From: Gemmatimonadota bacterium | GTDB lineage: Bacteria > Gemmatimonadota > Gemmatimonadetes > Longimicrobiales > Gaopeijiaceae | DNA length: 64,000 nucleotides | Direction: 5' to 3' | NCBI GenBank assembly: GCA_007121455.1 | Contig: SKKN01000038.1 | Span: 62,001-126,000, forward strand | Shown: in pieces, positions 1 to 8,224 of the stretch | How the letters are laid out: each line of letters starts with the position of its first letter | Numbering within the stretch: position 1 is the stretch's first letter | Translations under genes and position numbers: made by a program | The notes under the pieces: model-generated | What the model was told of the DNA's origin: nothing | The model's input: only the letters and a program-made list of their open reading frames with translations | Databases searched by the model: none

Positions 1-952
1 AGATGAGTGGGGTCGTGCTCCGGGTGACATTCGTCCGGCGAAGCCGGAGGGGGTCGGTCACCCCGATGTGATTGAGCCCGTCGAGGCAGGTGAAACCCAG
101 CTCGAAACCTTCCTCCCGGGCCGCCTGGACCGTTTCCCTGTCGTGGAATCCGTACGGGTAGGCGATCACCGGCGCTACGTGCGGGAGAGCCCCCTGGAGA
201 TCCTCCATGCATTCTTTCAGCTCGCTCCGAATTCGATCCTTGGAGGTACGGGGCAGGGGAGGATGCCAACGAGTGTGCGCGCCGATGGAAAGCCCTTCCC
301 CTGCCAGCGCCCGGAGCTCATCCCAGTCCAGGACGTTGGGGGGCTGCTCCCCCTCTGCCGCCCCCGGAAAGGCCTGGTCGAGCTCGTCCACGATTTCGTT
401 CGCCTCCTCGTGTGTCAGCCCTTTCATCTGACGGCGGAGTCGGGACCAGTCCGTGGCGCGAGATCGGTCCGAAGCATGGTCGGCAGAGCGCGACGAGACG
501 GCGGACCCTTGCGAGCTCGCGACCGCCCTCCGGAAGAGTCGATGGAGTCGATCCCACCAGAACGCTCGCTCCGGACGTCCGGGATAGGCCGTCGGAACGA
601 AAAGCGTGGCGGGCAGACGGAGCCCTTTCAATATTGGCCAGGCGATCTCCCCAACATCCCGATAGGCGTCGTCGAAGGTGATGAGGACCGCCCGCTCCGG
701 GAGGGTGGCAATCCCGCGAAACGCAGCCAACACCTCCTCGAGTGAGACGACGGAGTACCGGTGTGCGAGGTGGCGCATCTGGCGCCGGAAACCATCCGGG
801 GAGACACTTATCAGAGCGGGGTCGAGTGCCGGCGTCGCTTCCGGGTCGGCCACCCTGTGGTAGACGAGAACCCGCAGGGGACGTGCGTGGGCCGGGCCCA
901 CACCCCGATGGAGCGGTGTGCCTTTGGCCGGATTCCGGGAGCCACCGCTCAT
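1..952 (-). CDS. Polysaccharide deacetylase, C-terminus cut by window edge
   Basis: NodB-type carbohydrate esterase that would de-N-acetylate the polysaccharide made by the upstream operon. Reading leftward from the ATG at 950-952, about 317 codons are visible before the window edge. Motifs seen: LRVLVYHRV near the N-terminus, LITFDDAY (metal-binding Asp pair, about residue 85) and HTRWHPPL (the HxxxH metal ligands), followed by an AYPYG segment. No signal peptide is evident. The ATG overlaps the stop of the preceding kinase gene in an ATGA junction, so the two are translationally coupled. It is the last visible gene of the exopolysaccharide operon. Family assignment is firm; the substrate is inferred from context. 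Confidence 0.9.
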   Translation of the reverse strand, partial: MSGGSRNPAKGTPLHRGVGPAHARPLRVLVYHRVADPEATPALDPALISVSPDGFRRQMRHLAHRYSVVSLEEVLAAFRGIATLPERAVLITFDDAYRDVGEIAWPILKGLRLPATLFVPTAYPGRPERAFWWDRLHRLFRRAVASSQGSAVSSRSADHASDRSRATDWSRLRRQMKGLTHEEANEIVDELDQAFPGAAEGEQPPNVLDWDELRALAGEGLSIGAHTRWHPPLPRTSKDRIRSELKECMEDLQGALPHVAPVIAYPYGFHDRETVQAAREEGFELGFTCLDGLNHIGVTDPLRLRRTNVTRSTTPLI

Positions 953-2733
953 CGCGGGCTCCGTTTGCACTGGAGGAGCGGTTGGTGTGTCCCGGCAGGT
1001 CCTCCACCGGCCTCGCCAGCTGCGGGGAAGAAGGTGTGGCTTCCGGATGCGGCGACGAGATCCTTCCAGAATCGAAAGAAGTGGTGATGTAGTATCGCTC
1101 GCTCGCCCCCTCGAGACGCTGCATCCGCGAGGGATCGATCGGGTCTCTGAAGGAGACGCGCGAGTATGCGCGTCCAACAGCAGATGAAGAGAGGCTCGGC
1201 AGCGCTCGAGGGAAGCTCCAGCGCCTCCCAGTAGCGGGAGATCCAGGGGTGCGCCCAGCCGTCGGTTCTCCTGAACGCACGGTGCATCGTCTGGAGCTTT
1301 TCGTCCCACGTCCGTGCGGGCTCGCGTGCCAGTGCCATGGATGCGAGGAAGAAGAAGAGATCGATAGCCGGAAACCCCCGAGCCTCCGCGAACTCCCAGT
1401 CCACCACGGTGATCGCCGTTTCCCCCGGTGTCTTGGCCCCGGCGAGAATGTTCGATCCGCAGAGGTCGCCGTGCTCGAGCACGGCAGGAAGGTCGAAGCT
1501 CGCAAGGTCTTCCAGAGCCCGGTCCGCACGCAGTATGAGTCCCTGGTGGGATTCCGATTGGGGAAGGTGCCGCTCGAGCTCTCGGATGGGGAGGCGCACC
1601 AGACAATCGTATCGGTCCGGTGCCGTAGTCCCTGCAGCGGAGGTCGCTTTGTGAAGGTCGATCAACCAATGGACGATCTCGTCCGCCCATCCCTCGGGGT
1701 CTCGGCGGAGCGTATGCCGGCTGAGGGCGGCCCCGGGCATACCGGACAAGGTCAGGCTTCGGGTCCCACCGGACCTGCCGTCGGCCAGGACCGTCGGGAC
1801 GGAACGAGTGATCGAGGGCTGGATTTCGGCCACCGTCCGCAACCCACCCGCCTCCCGTGCGAGCGCGCCTTCTGCCCGCGCATGACCCGGGAGGCGAGCC
1901 GACTTCACCACTGCTGCCGGTCGTTCGCTGCCCTCTCGAAGAAGAAAGGTCATTGCGAACGAAGAGCCGCGCCGGCTGAGGAGAACCCACGAAAGCTCCT
2001 CCGCGTGCGAGCCCGACTCCTGCTCTCCCAGGAAGGCGGAGGCCGTCATCCCTTCAACGGATGGCCTCCCTCCAGGCCGTCGTGCCACGACGAGCAGCCC
2101 CGGCAGGATCCGCGGGAGGAGGCCGATTCGCGAAGCGAAGGAGGCGCAGTGGTCCAGCCCGTAGAGTTTGCGTTTCGCCAGGGCCAGGGTGAATCGGACC
2201 GCCGTCGAGTCCGGCGACAGGACGGCTCGGGGATTTCGGGCATGCGGAAGAGCCAGGGATACTCGCACGTGTTCGAAGCCCAGCGATTGCAAATTGCCGT
2301 GGGGGGTGGTGAGGAACCGTCCCACTCGAGCCCCGGCATCACCGGCGTCGCGCTGGGGTCCGGTCCCGAAGAGACCCGGTCGGCGATCCACCTCCCAGTA
2401 GAGAAGACCACCAGGACGCAATCGAGAGTAGGCCGCCCGAAGATCTTCCGACCGTCGGGATGCGACGACCGCGAGATCGCAGTCCTCCCGATCTCCCCGA
2501 GTTGCGACGGCTCCCGATCGTACGGGAACGAACTCCTCGGAGAACCGGCGCAGGGCTTCTGAAAGGAGATCTCCTCCAGACCCGAAGTAGGCGACGCGCC
2601 GAAGGGCCGGTTCCGGGAGCAGAAAACGCCAGTCGAGCCGGCGCGCCATCTTCAGGGCCTCGGTCGACGAGCCGGGACCGCTCATGCGAGTCCGATTCGT
2701 GCCGTCGGGGAAGGCCTGCGCCCACTGCCTCAT
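949..2733 (-). CDS. Methyltransferase-like domain fused to aminoglycoside-phosphotransferase-type kinase
   Basis: Protein of 594 residues. The N-terminal third resembles a SAM-methyltransferase fold (YFGSGGDLLSEAL, then LRPGGLLYWEV) but lacks a clean GxGxG motif. The C-terminal half is an APH-type kinase: HGDLCGSNIL carries the catalytic Asp and Asn, and VVDWEFAEARG the magnesium-binding Asp. No signal peptide or membrane segment is seen. It sits between an O-antigen ligase gene and the deacetylase gene, overlapping each by 4 bases. Antibiotic resistance is unlikely; a sugar, lipid carrier or small alcohol of the polysaccharide pathway is the more natural phosphate acceptor, but that is inference from context. 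Confidence 0.8.
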   Translation of the reverse strand: MRQWAQAFPDGTNRTRMSGPGSSTEALKMARRLDWRFLLPEPALRRVAYFGSGGDLLSEALRRFSEEFVPVRSGAVATRGDREDCDLAVVASRRSEDLRAAYSRLRPGGLLYWEVDRRPGLFGTGPQRDAGDAGARVGRFLTTPHGNLQSLGFEHVRVSLALPHARNPRAVLSPDSTAVRFTLALAKRKLYGLDHCASFASRIGLLPRILPGLLVVARRPGGRPSVEGMTASAFLGEQESGSHAEELSWVLLSRRGSSFAMTFLLREGSERPAAVVKSARLPGHARAEGALAREAGGLRTVAEIQPSITRSVPTVLADGRSGGTRSLTLSGMPGAALSRHTLRRDPEGWADEIVHWLIDLHKATSAAGTTAPDRYDCLVRLPIRELERHLPQSESHQGLILRADRALEDLASFDLPAVLEHGDLCGSNILAGAKTPGETAITVVDWEFAEARGFPAIDLFFFLASMALAREPARTWDEKLQTMHRAFRRTDGWAHPWISRYWEALELPSSAAEPLFICCWTRILARLLQRPDRSLADAASRGGERAILHHHFFRFWKDLVAASGSHTFFPAAGEAGGGPAGTHQPLLQCKRSPR

Positions 2734-4235
2734 CGACGAGCTTCCGATGGAGTCAGCGCCCTCGCCTCCTCATGCGGGGCCGGCACCGGAGGAAGTCCGG
2801 TTTCCCTCTCTTCCCGCAGCTCTCCCCTCAGGATCCAGACTGCGGCTGCCGTGAGACCGATGAGGAGCCAGTAGTACCGCTGAAAGGCGAGGTGAAGGAA
2901 CATGCCACTCCCCAGATATGCGAGGATGGCGAGGATGAATCCAAGCGCAAGCCGGTCGATGTCGGGTCTCAGGGAGCGAGCGTCCTTTCGGATCCGCCAA
3001 AGATCCCGGAGGAGAAGTCCCGGGATGGTCAGGAAGAGCAGCAGGCCGATGGCCCCCAGCTCGGCCGCGAGCTCCACGTACAGGTTGTGAGCCCTCCGGG
3101 GGACCGCGATTTCTCGGAAGGCGATCTCCGGTCGCTGCACGTAACGCACCGAGTGATACGGAACGTACTGTCCAGGGCCTACGCCCAGGACCGGATGCTC
3201 GGAAAAGGCGAGCGCCGCTGCCAACATCTGCGTCGTCCGCCCACGGGTCGCACCGTCGGCCTCGACCATCGCGTCGTCCGAGACCATGCCGGCCGCGCCG
3301 GAAATGCTCCGAATCCGGTCGATGTACTCCGGCGCGATCACGGGGGTGAGGACGATTCCGGCGAGAAGGATCAGGGCGAGGCGTCTCGGCGTGATGACCC
3401 GCAACGCGCCCAGGAAGAGGACGAGGATGACGAGAGTGAGGAACGCCCCCCTGGAATACGTGAGGAGGATGGCCGCGAAGATCAGCGCGAGGGACCCCAG
3501 CACCGCCCAGCGTTTTCTGCCTTCCAGGGTCCAGGCCAGAGCCAAGCCGAACGATCCCGCCATCAGGAGGATCTGGCCATACCGGTTGGCGTCATCCGTC
3601 GGTCCCCGTGCCCGGTGTTCGGCGGCCTCCAGCGCACGATTGGCGAGCCCCAGGAACTCCTGCTGGTAGTTGCCCGTCACCGCTTGGTAGATGCTCAACG
3701 AGCCGAGGAATGCGGCCGCTCCCACCACCACTGCGAGGACCCGGGTGAGCGACCGACGATCGCGAACCGTGTTCAGCACCAACAGGAAGACGACGAGGCC
3801 CTCGACGGCGTACGACGAGATGTACGAGAGGACCAGGGGCACATCCACCGCGAAGTATCCCGACACGAACATCACCCCCAGGAATGCGACCATGAGGGCG
3901 AACGTACGGTCGACCCGGAGGACGCTTCTGCGCAGAACGAGTTGCTGCAGGAAGGCGGGGATGAACAGGGCACCCACGAGCGCCGTCGCCTCATTCGGAA
4001 TCACGCCGTGTGCGGCGGCTCCAGCCGGAAGGTTGGTGTACAGAACGAAGACGCCCAGGAGCACTCCGAGGAACGGAGCGGCGAAAACCAGGAGCAGCCC
4101 CGCCAGAGCGATCACTGCTCCAAGGGCCATGGGAGCATCGACCCGGGAGACCAGGAAGGTGAGGGCGGTCGCCCCTGCCAGTCCGACAATTGCCAGGTGG
4201 AGCGGGATCCCGAGTCGAAGGACGCCGGTTCGCAT
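2730..4235 (-). CDS. O-antigen ligase/polymerase family membrane protein (Wzy_C)
   Basis: Polytopic inner-membrane protein of 501 residues with about 11-12 hydrophobic segments. The Wzy_C signature region is visible: VLGVGPGQYVPYHS, then a large periplasmic loop with RRAHNLYVELAAELG. Such proteins either polymerise lipid-linked repeat units or transfer chains to an acceptor. I chose the ATG at 4235, which starts MRTGVLRLGIPLHL two bases after the upstream stop. The frame stays open upstream, but that stretch overlaps the preceding gene and has no protein-like composition. The polymerase role is favoured because the cluster has no other Wzy candidate; no Wzx flippase is visible in this window. 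Confidence 0.85.
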   Translation of the reverse strand: MRTGVLRLGIPLHLAIVGLAGATALTFLVSRVDAPMALGAVIALAGLLLVFAAPFLGVLLGVFVLYTNLPAGAAAHGVIPNEATALVGALFIPAFLQQLVLRRSVLRVDRTFALMVAFLGVMFVSGYFAVDVPLVLSYISSYAVEGLVVFLLVLNTVRDRRSLTRVLAVVVGAAAFLGSLSIYQAVTGNYQQEFLGLANRALEAAEHRARGPTDDANRYGQILLMAGSFGLALAWTLEGRKRWAVLGSLALIFAAILLTYSRGAFLTLVILVLFLGALRVITPRRLALILLAGIVLTPVIAPEYIDRIRSISGAAGMVSDDAMVEADGATRGRTTQMLAAALAFSEHPVLGVGPGQYVPYHSVRYVQRPEIAFREIAVPRRAHNLYVELAAELGAIGLLLFLTIPGLLLRDLWRIRKDARSLRPDIDRLALGFILAILAYLGSGMFLHLAFQRYYWLLIGLTAAAVWILRGELREERETGLPPVPAPHEEARALTPSEARR

Positions 4236-4237
4236 CG

Positions 4238-5623
4238 TCAGCCTCCGGACGGAGCAGCCAATCCGCGCGGCCGATGTCGCCTCCTGGTCATTTCCCGCTT
4301 CGTTCCCGGGCAAACCAGGGCGGCGACGGATGCGACCACCTCCGCCTGTGGCCGCGAGGCGTCGACCACGGCCAGTCCGGGGATCCATTTTCGGAGCCCG
4401 AGGTATCCGCGGCGCCTTCTCTCCAGGACCTCCGGGGAATGCTCCCGACTTCTCCGGTACAGTTCGCCGCCAGGGGCATCCAGGACCACGGCGAAGTCGG
4501 GCGTGGGGAACGGCCACTCCATGATGCGACGCCTCCAGCTTCGGCGGGCCGGATCGAGCCCCCCATCATCGATCCAACTATCGAAGACGTACCGGTCGAC
4601 GATCACCAGGTGGCCGACCGTCCGGTGCCACCGTAGCGTCGCCGCCCTTCCCCAGAAGCTGATCGGTCGGTGGATTGCTCGGGGGATGGGCAGACGAGGT
4701 CGCGGATAGCCGCCCTGCATCACGCGCGGAGAAGCGGGAAGCCAGCAGGCCAGGTCGGACGCAACGCTAGACTTACCGCTGCCGTCGGGACCCATCAGGG
4801 CGACGATCGCCCCGCGCCTCCACGAGGGTACGGCCCCCGAGCTCCCCACTGGGGCGAACATGACCCGAAGTGCAGCCCCGACTCCGCGCGCGAGTCCGCG
4901 GCTCATCTCGCCCTTGATGAGGCGACGCTTCAGTGCGGAGCGGCACTGTGTGAGGGCGCTCCATCGCTCCTCCCCGACGTCGTGCAGGAGCGCATCCCAG
5001 GTGAGGGCAGGGGCGAGTTCCCGTTGGATGCGCTCGGCAGCGCGGCCCGCGTGTACGGGCCGCCGTCGAAGCTCCTCCACGCACGCCCGAAGGGCCGGGG
5101 CCGTGCTGGAGAACGCTCCTCCAGTGTCGAGGATACCATGGAGGAGGAGGTCCACCACCTCATCCTCGAGGGCGAGAACCGGAACCCCCTCCTTCCTCCG
5201 AGTCCGGCGGAGGAGGTGCGACTCCGGCTCGGCGGGGGCAAGACGGGCCAAGCCATACCTCAGCTCCGTGCGAACGTCGACCCGGAGGCAGCCGCGGGCC
5301 TTGGAGGAACGGCCCAGCAGATGCGACCGGCACATGACGTCCGCGCCCGGGAAGAGGAGGAATCCATCCTCCTCGAGGTAGGATTCGAGTGCGGCGAGGT
5401 CCTCCGGGTGTACGAGCACGGTGGTCACGTCCACGGGGGAGGGCGTCAGGATGCGCGCAGGACCCATCCCGTCGAGAGAAGTCGGCTTGACCGCCGGAGC
5501 CCGAACCTTCCTTGTCGCGGGGCGCGAGAGCACGCAGTAGCGGACCCCCCCTCGGTCGAGAGCTTCGCGCACGGCGGAGGGAAGGGAGACGCCACTCTGC
5601 CCCGGGGAGCGCCCCTTCACCAT
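4238..5623 (-). CDS. Nucleotidyltransferase-like plus thymidylate-kinase-like P-loop protein
   Basis: About 461 residues from the ATG at 5623. The N-terminal half (VLVHPEDLAALESYL and following) resembles the nucleotidyltransferase-like region found upstream of many polysaccharide-cluster kinases. The C-terminal half is a P-loop kinase of thymidylate-kinase type: Walker A ALMGPDGSGKSS about residue 270, then VIVDRYVFDSWIDD and a C-terminal LDAPGGELYRR segment. It overlaps the glycosyltransferase gene by 7 bases. A role in nucleotide synthesis is unlikely given its place in the operon; it more likely phosphorylates a glycan or carrier intermediate. Domain calls are moderately sure, function unknown. 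Confidence 0.75.
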   Translation of the reverse strand: MVKGRSPGQSGVSLPSAVREALDRGGVRYCVLSRPATRKVRAPAVKPTSLDGMGPARILTPSPVDVTTVLVHPEDLAALESYLEEDGFLLFPGADVMCRSHLLGRSSKARGCLRVDVRTELRYGLARLAPAEPESHLLRRTRRKEGVPVLALEDEVVDLLLHGILDTGGAFSSTAPALRACVEELRRRPVHAGRAAERIQRELAPALTWDALLHDVGEERWSALTQCRSALKRRLIKGEMSRGLARGVGAALRVMFAPVGSSGAVPSWRRGAIVALMGPDGSGKSSVASDLACWLPASPRVMQGGYPRPRLPIPRAIHRPISFWGRAATLRWHRTVGHLVIVDRYVFDSWIDDGGLDPARRSWRRRIMEWPFPTPDFAVVLDAPGGELYRRSREHSPEVLERRRRGYLGLRKWIPGLAVVDASRPQAEVVASVAALVCPGTKREMTRRRHRPRGLAAPSGG

Positions 5624-6831
5624 GACCGGGCACGATCCGGCGTGGGCTGTCCCCCCATCAGCGCCTCCTCCCCCGCATGTCGCTGAGGGCTCCATTTTTC
5701 GATCCTCTGCCCCCGCAGGACGTTCCAGATCGCTGTGGCCGAGGCGAGATTCGCCATGCAGAAGAAGAAGGGGACATAGAAAAGCTTCCATCTCCCCATT
5801 TTTCGGTTTCGAAGGGCCCACCCGGAGAGTGCCAGCGAGTAGAAGAGTGCCTGGCCCACCGCAGCTCCCAGGTAGAAAATCCCCCGGGAATGGAGGGCTA
5901 CGCTCGCCACGAAGAGGACCGGAAGAACGAGCGGCAGGGCCCTGCGAAGCACCTTGTGCGAGAAGAGGGCGACGGAATAGAAACCGTATTCTCGCGGATT
6001 CAGGAGGCGCCGCCGGAGGAGGACGCTTCGGAGGCCGCGGGTCATGAGCCGGACCCGGCGCTGGAACTCTCGCGCGCTCTCCTTCACGGTCATCTCGCTG
6101 CCCTGCGCGTCGGGCTCGAAGACGAGGCGGCGGCCCTGCTCGACCACTCCGGTGGATATCGCGAAATCGTCTGTCACCGCGGCATCCACGAGCGGCTGAA
6201 ACAACTCCCGGCGGATCGCATACATCCCACCGTGGGCCGAGACGACGCTTCCGGTTCGGCTCTCGAGGCGCTTGATCCAGCTGTCGTAACGCCAGTAGAG
6301 ATCCTCCCCCCGACCGGCGGATTCCCCCTCCTCCTGTATGACGTATCCGGTCTGCCCCGCGACGCCACCCACTTCCGGATCGGCCAGGTTTCGCATCAGC
6401 ATTCGCAGTGCATCGGGTCTGAAGACGGTATTCGCATCCGAGAAGACGAGGACTTCGCCCCGGCTTTGACGGACGGCCTCGTTCAAGGCATGCGCCTTCC
6501 CCTTGCGCGGCAGCGAAAGCAGACGTACCCGGTGATCCATTCCGAGCTTCTCGACGATGCTCGCGGTACGGTCCGTCGATCCGTCCGAAGCCACGAGGAT
6601 CTCGAGAGCATCCTCGGGATAATCGCAGGAGAGGGCGTTCTCGACCCGGCTCCTTATGCCGTCCTCCTCGTTGTAGGCGGCAATGATCAGGCTGACCTTC
6701 GGTGTGAAGGGAGCCTTACGAACCCGCCGATCCAGGATTTTGCCTGCAGTCGCGACGAGGAGGGGAAAGCCGGCGTAGCCGTAGATGAGCAGGCCCACCG
6801 GAACCCAGAATGCCACCAGGGTGAGCGCCAT
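5617..6831 (-). CDS. Family 2 glycosyltransferase with membrane segments
   Basis: Processive-type inner-membrane glycosyltransferase of 404 residues. There is one N-terminal membrane helix (LVAFWVPVGLLIYGYAG), a cytosolic GT-A domain with VSLIIAAYNEE, ILVASDGSTDRT and VFSDAN (sugar-nucleotide/metal site), a TDDFAIS acidic motif and a QRRVR motif equivalent to QxxRW, then about three C-terminal membrane helices. This layout matches the IcaA/NdvC type of polysaccharide synthase. It lies 4 bases after the sugar-phosphate transferase gene in the exopolysaccharide operon and probably extends the lipid-linked repeat unit. Confidence 0.9.
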   Translation of the reverse strand: MALTLVAFWVPVGLLIYGYAGFPLLVATAGKILDRRVRKAPFTPKVSLIIAAYNEEDGIRSRVENALSCDYPEDALEILVASDGSTDRTASIVEKLGMDHRVRLLSLPRKGKAHALNEAVRQSRGEVLVFSDANTVFRPDALRMLMRNLADPEVGGVAGQTGYVIQEEGESAGRGEDLYWRYDSWIKRLESRTGSVVSAHGGMYAIRRELFQPLVDAAVTDDFAISTGVVEQGRRLVFEPDAQGSEMTVKESAREFQRRVRLMTRGLRSVLLRRRLLNPREYGFYSVALFSHKVLRRALPLVLPVLFVASVALHSRGIFYLGAAVGQALFYSLALSGWALRNRKMGRWKLFYVPFFFCMANLASATAIWNVLRGQRIEKWSPQRHAGEEALMGGQPTPDRARSW

Positions 6832-6835
6832 GGAG

Positions 6836-7606
6836 TCAGGCCGCCCCCCGGCGACTCACCACCGCGCCGAAGGTCCGAACGAGGATCGCGAGATCGAGGC
6901 GGTGCGAACGATTTCGTATGTACGCGATATCGAGCCTCAAGCGCTCGTCGAAATCAACGTCGCTCCGACCCGAGATCTGCCACAGCCCCGTCACTCCCGG
7001 TTTTACCTCCAGGCGCTCCGTATGCCAGAGGTCGTAGGTATTCGCGCTGAAGGACGTGGGCCTCGGACCCACGAGACTCATTTCGCCGCGCAGGACGTTC
7101 AGGATCTGGGGGAGTTCGTCGAGACTCGTCTTGCGGAGGAAGCGCCCGACTTTTGTAACCCGCGGGTCGTCCGTGATCTTGAAGTCGGGTCCCGTCAGCT
7201 CGTTGAGGTGCAGGTATTCCTGTTTCAACTCTTCTGCGTTCTCCACCATCGTCCGGAACTTGTACATCCGAAATCGCCGTCCTCCCTGGCCGGTTCGGTT
7301 CTGACGGAAGATCACGGGGCCCGGAGAATCCAGCCGCACGGCGATCGCGCACAGGATCAGGAGGACGAACGCGGCGGGAAGGGCGATGAGACAGAGAACG
7401 ATGTCGGTGCCTCGCTTCACCCACTCGTAGGAGGCCAACGTCGTCGAGCCTTCCGGACGCGCGTACCAGGGAGGCGGAGGCAGCAGCATGCCCGGGACCT
7501 CCTCCGGAATGGGAGGAGGTGGGCGCTCTTCCGTATGGATCTGGGATGGAGGAACTGCCACCTCGGCATGTGGCGATGGCGTGGTGGTGGACGGAGGAGG
7601 CGTCAT
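6836..7606 (-). CDS. Undecaprenyl-phosphate sugar-1-phosphate transferase (initiating enzyme)
   Basis: Bacterial sugar transferase of 256 residues that starts polysaccharide synthesis by moving a sugar-1-phosphate from a nucleotide sugar to undecaprenyl phosphate. The N-terminal 60 residues are proline-rich and probably disordered. A re-entrant membrane helix follows (YEWVKRGTDIVLCLIALP), then the family motifs FRMYKFRTM, KTSLDELPQ, LVGPRPTS and GLWQISGRS. It lacks the extra membrane helices of the long WbaP/WcaJ type and so resembles the compact PglC class with an extension. It overlaps the upstream GGDEF-like gene by 4 bases. Confidence 0.93.
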   Translation of the reverse strand: MTPPPSTTTPSPHAEVAVPPSQIHTEERPPPPIPEEVPGMLLPPPPWYARPEGSTTLASYEWVKRGTDIVLCLIALPAAFVLLILCAIAVRLDSPGPVIFRQNRTGQGGRRFRMYKFRTMVENAEELKQEYLHLNELTGPDFKITDDPRVTKVGRFLRKTSLDELPQILNVLRGEMSLVGPRPTSFSANTYDLWHTERLEVKPGVTGLWQISGRSDVDFDERLRLDIAYIRNRSHRLDLAILVRTFGAVVSRRGAA

Positions 7607-8220
7607 GATTCATCCTCCGGCCGGGGCGCCGCGCCGTTGGTGGAAACCTCATGGAGTTCGAGCTGCCGGTGCCAGTGCGCCTCCGCTCGTTCCACGAGCT
7701 CCGAAAAGGTGAGGCCATCCTCCGGAAAGGCAGCGATTCCCGCCCCGCAGTCCATGCGCACCCACGCCTGCAATTCGGGTTTGATCCGCTGAAGGGCTTG
7801 GCGGGCCTGATCCTGATCGGTTTCCGGAAGGGCGATCACGAATCGGTCGTCGGATGAGGCGTACGCAATCCGGTCACTCTGCCGAAGGAGGTCTCGCAGC
7901 CTCGCCCCCATGAACAGAGCGGTGAAGTGGGGCTGAGGTCGCTCCCAGGCCCACGCCGCTCTGCCGGCTGGCCGGCTCTGATTCGGCCGACCATGAGCCG
8001 AGGCGTTCGCTTCTGGTACCGACGTGGCGAGAAGGACGACCGAGAAAGAGCGCTCATAGCGTCGAGACCGGGACAGCTCGAGCTGGAAATCCGAAATCGC
8101 CTCTCGAAGGAGTGGCACGGACAACGCCTTCGAGGTGAGGCCGGCTCCATGGTCGACTCGGTGCGTGCCTGGGAGGCTCAGGAGTTTCTTTACCGAGTGG
8201 GACAGATAGGACGAAAGCAT
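7603..8220 (-). CDS. Degenerate GGDEF-domain protein
   Basis: About 205 residues from the ATG at 8220, which has an AAGGTGA ribosome site just upstream. The fold of a diguanylate cyclase can be traced: LLREAISDFQLELSRSRRYERSFSVVLL, LRDLLRQSDRIAY, FVIALPETD and CGAGIAAFPEDG. Where the catalytic GGDEF should be, the protein reads SSDDR. It is therefore unlikely to make c-di-GMP and may instead bind a nucleotide or act as a structural or regulatory subunit. Its place between the BY-kinase and the initiating transferase suggests control of polysaccharide output. Confidence 0.75.
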   Translation of the reverse strand: MLSSYLSHSVKKLLSLPGTHRVDHGAGLTSKALSVPLLREAISDFQLELSRSRRYERSFSVVLLATSVPEANASAHGRPNQSRPAGRAAWAWERPQPHFTALFMGARLRDLLRQSDRIAYASSDDRFVIALPETDQDQARQALQRIKPELQAWVRMDCGAGIAAFPEDGLTFSELVERAEAHWHRQLELHEVSTNGAAPRPEDES

Positions 8221-8224
8221 GCGT

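Noticed and set aside
2460-4709. Long rightward open frame of 749 codons
   Set aside because: It lies opposite the O-antigen ligase and kinase genes and is dominated by Arg, Glu, Asp and Pro with no motifs, as expected for the antisense of a GC-rich coding region.
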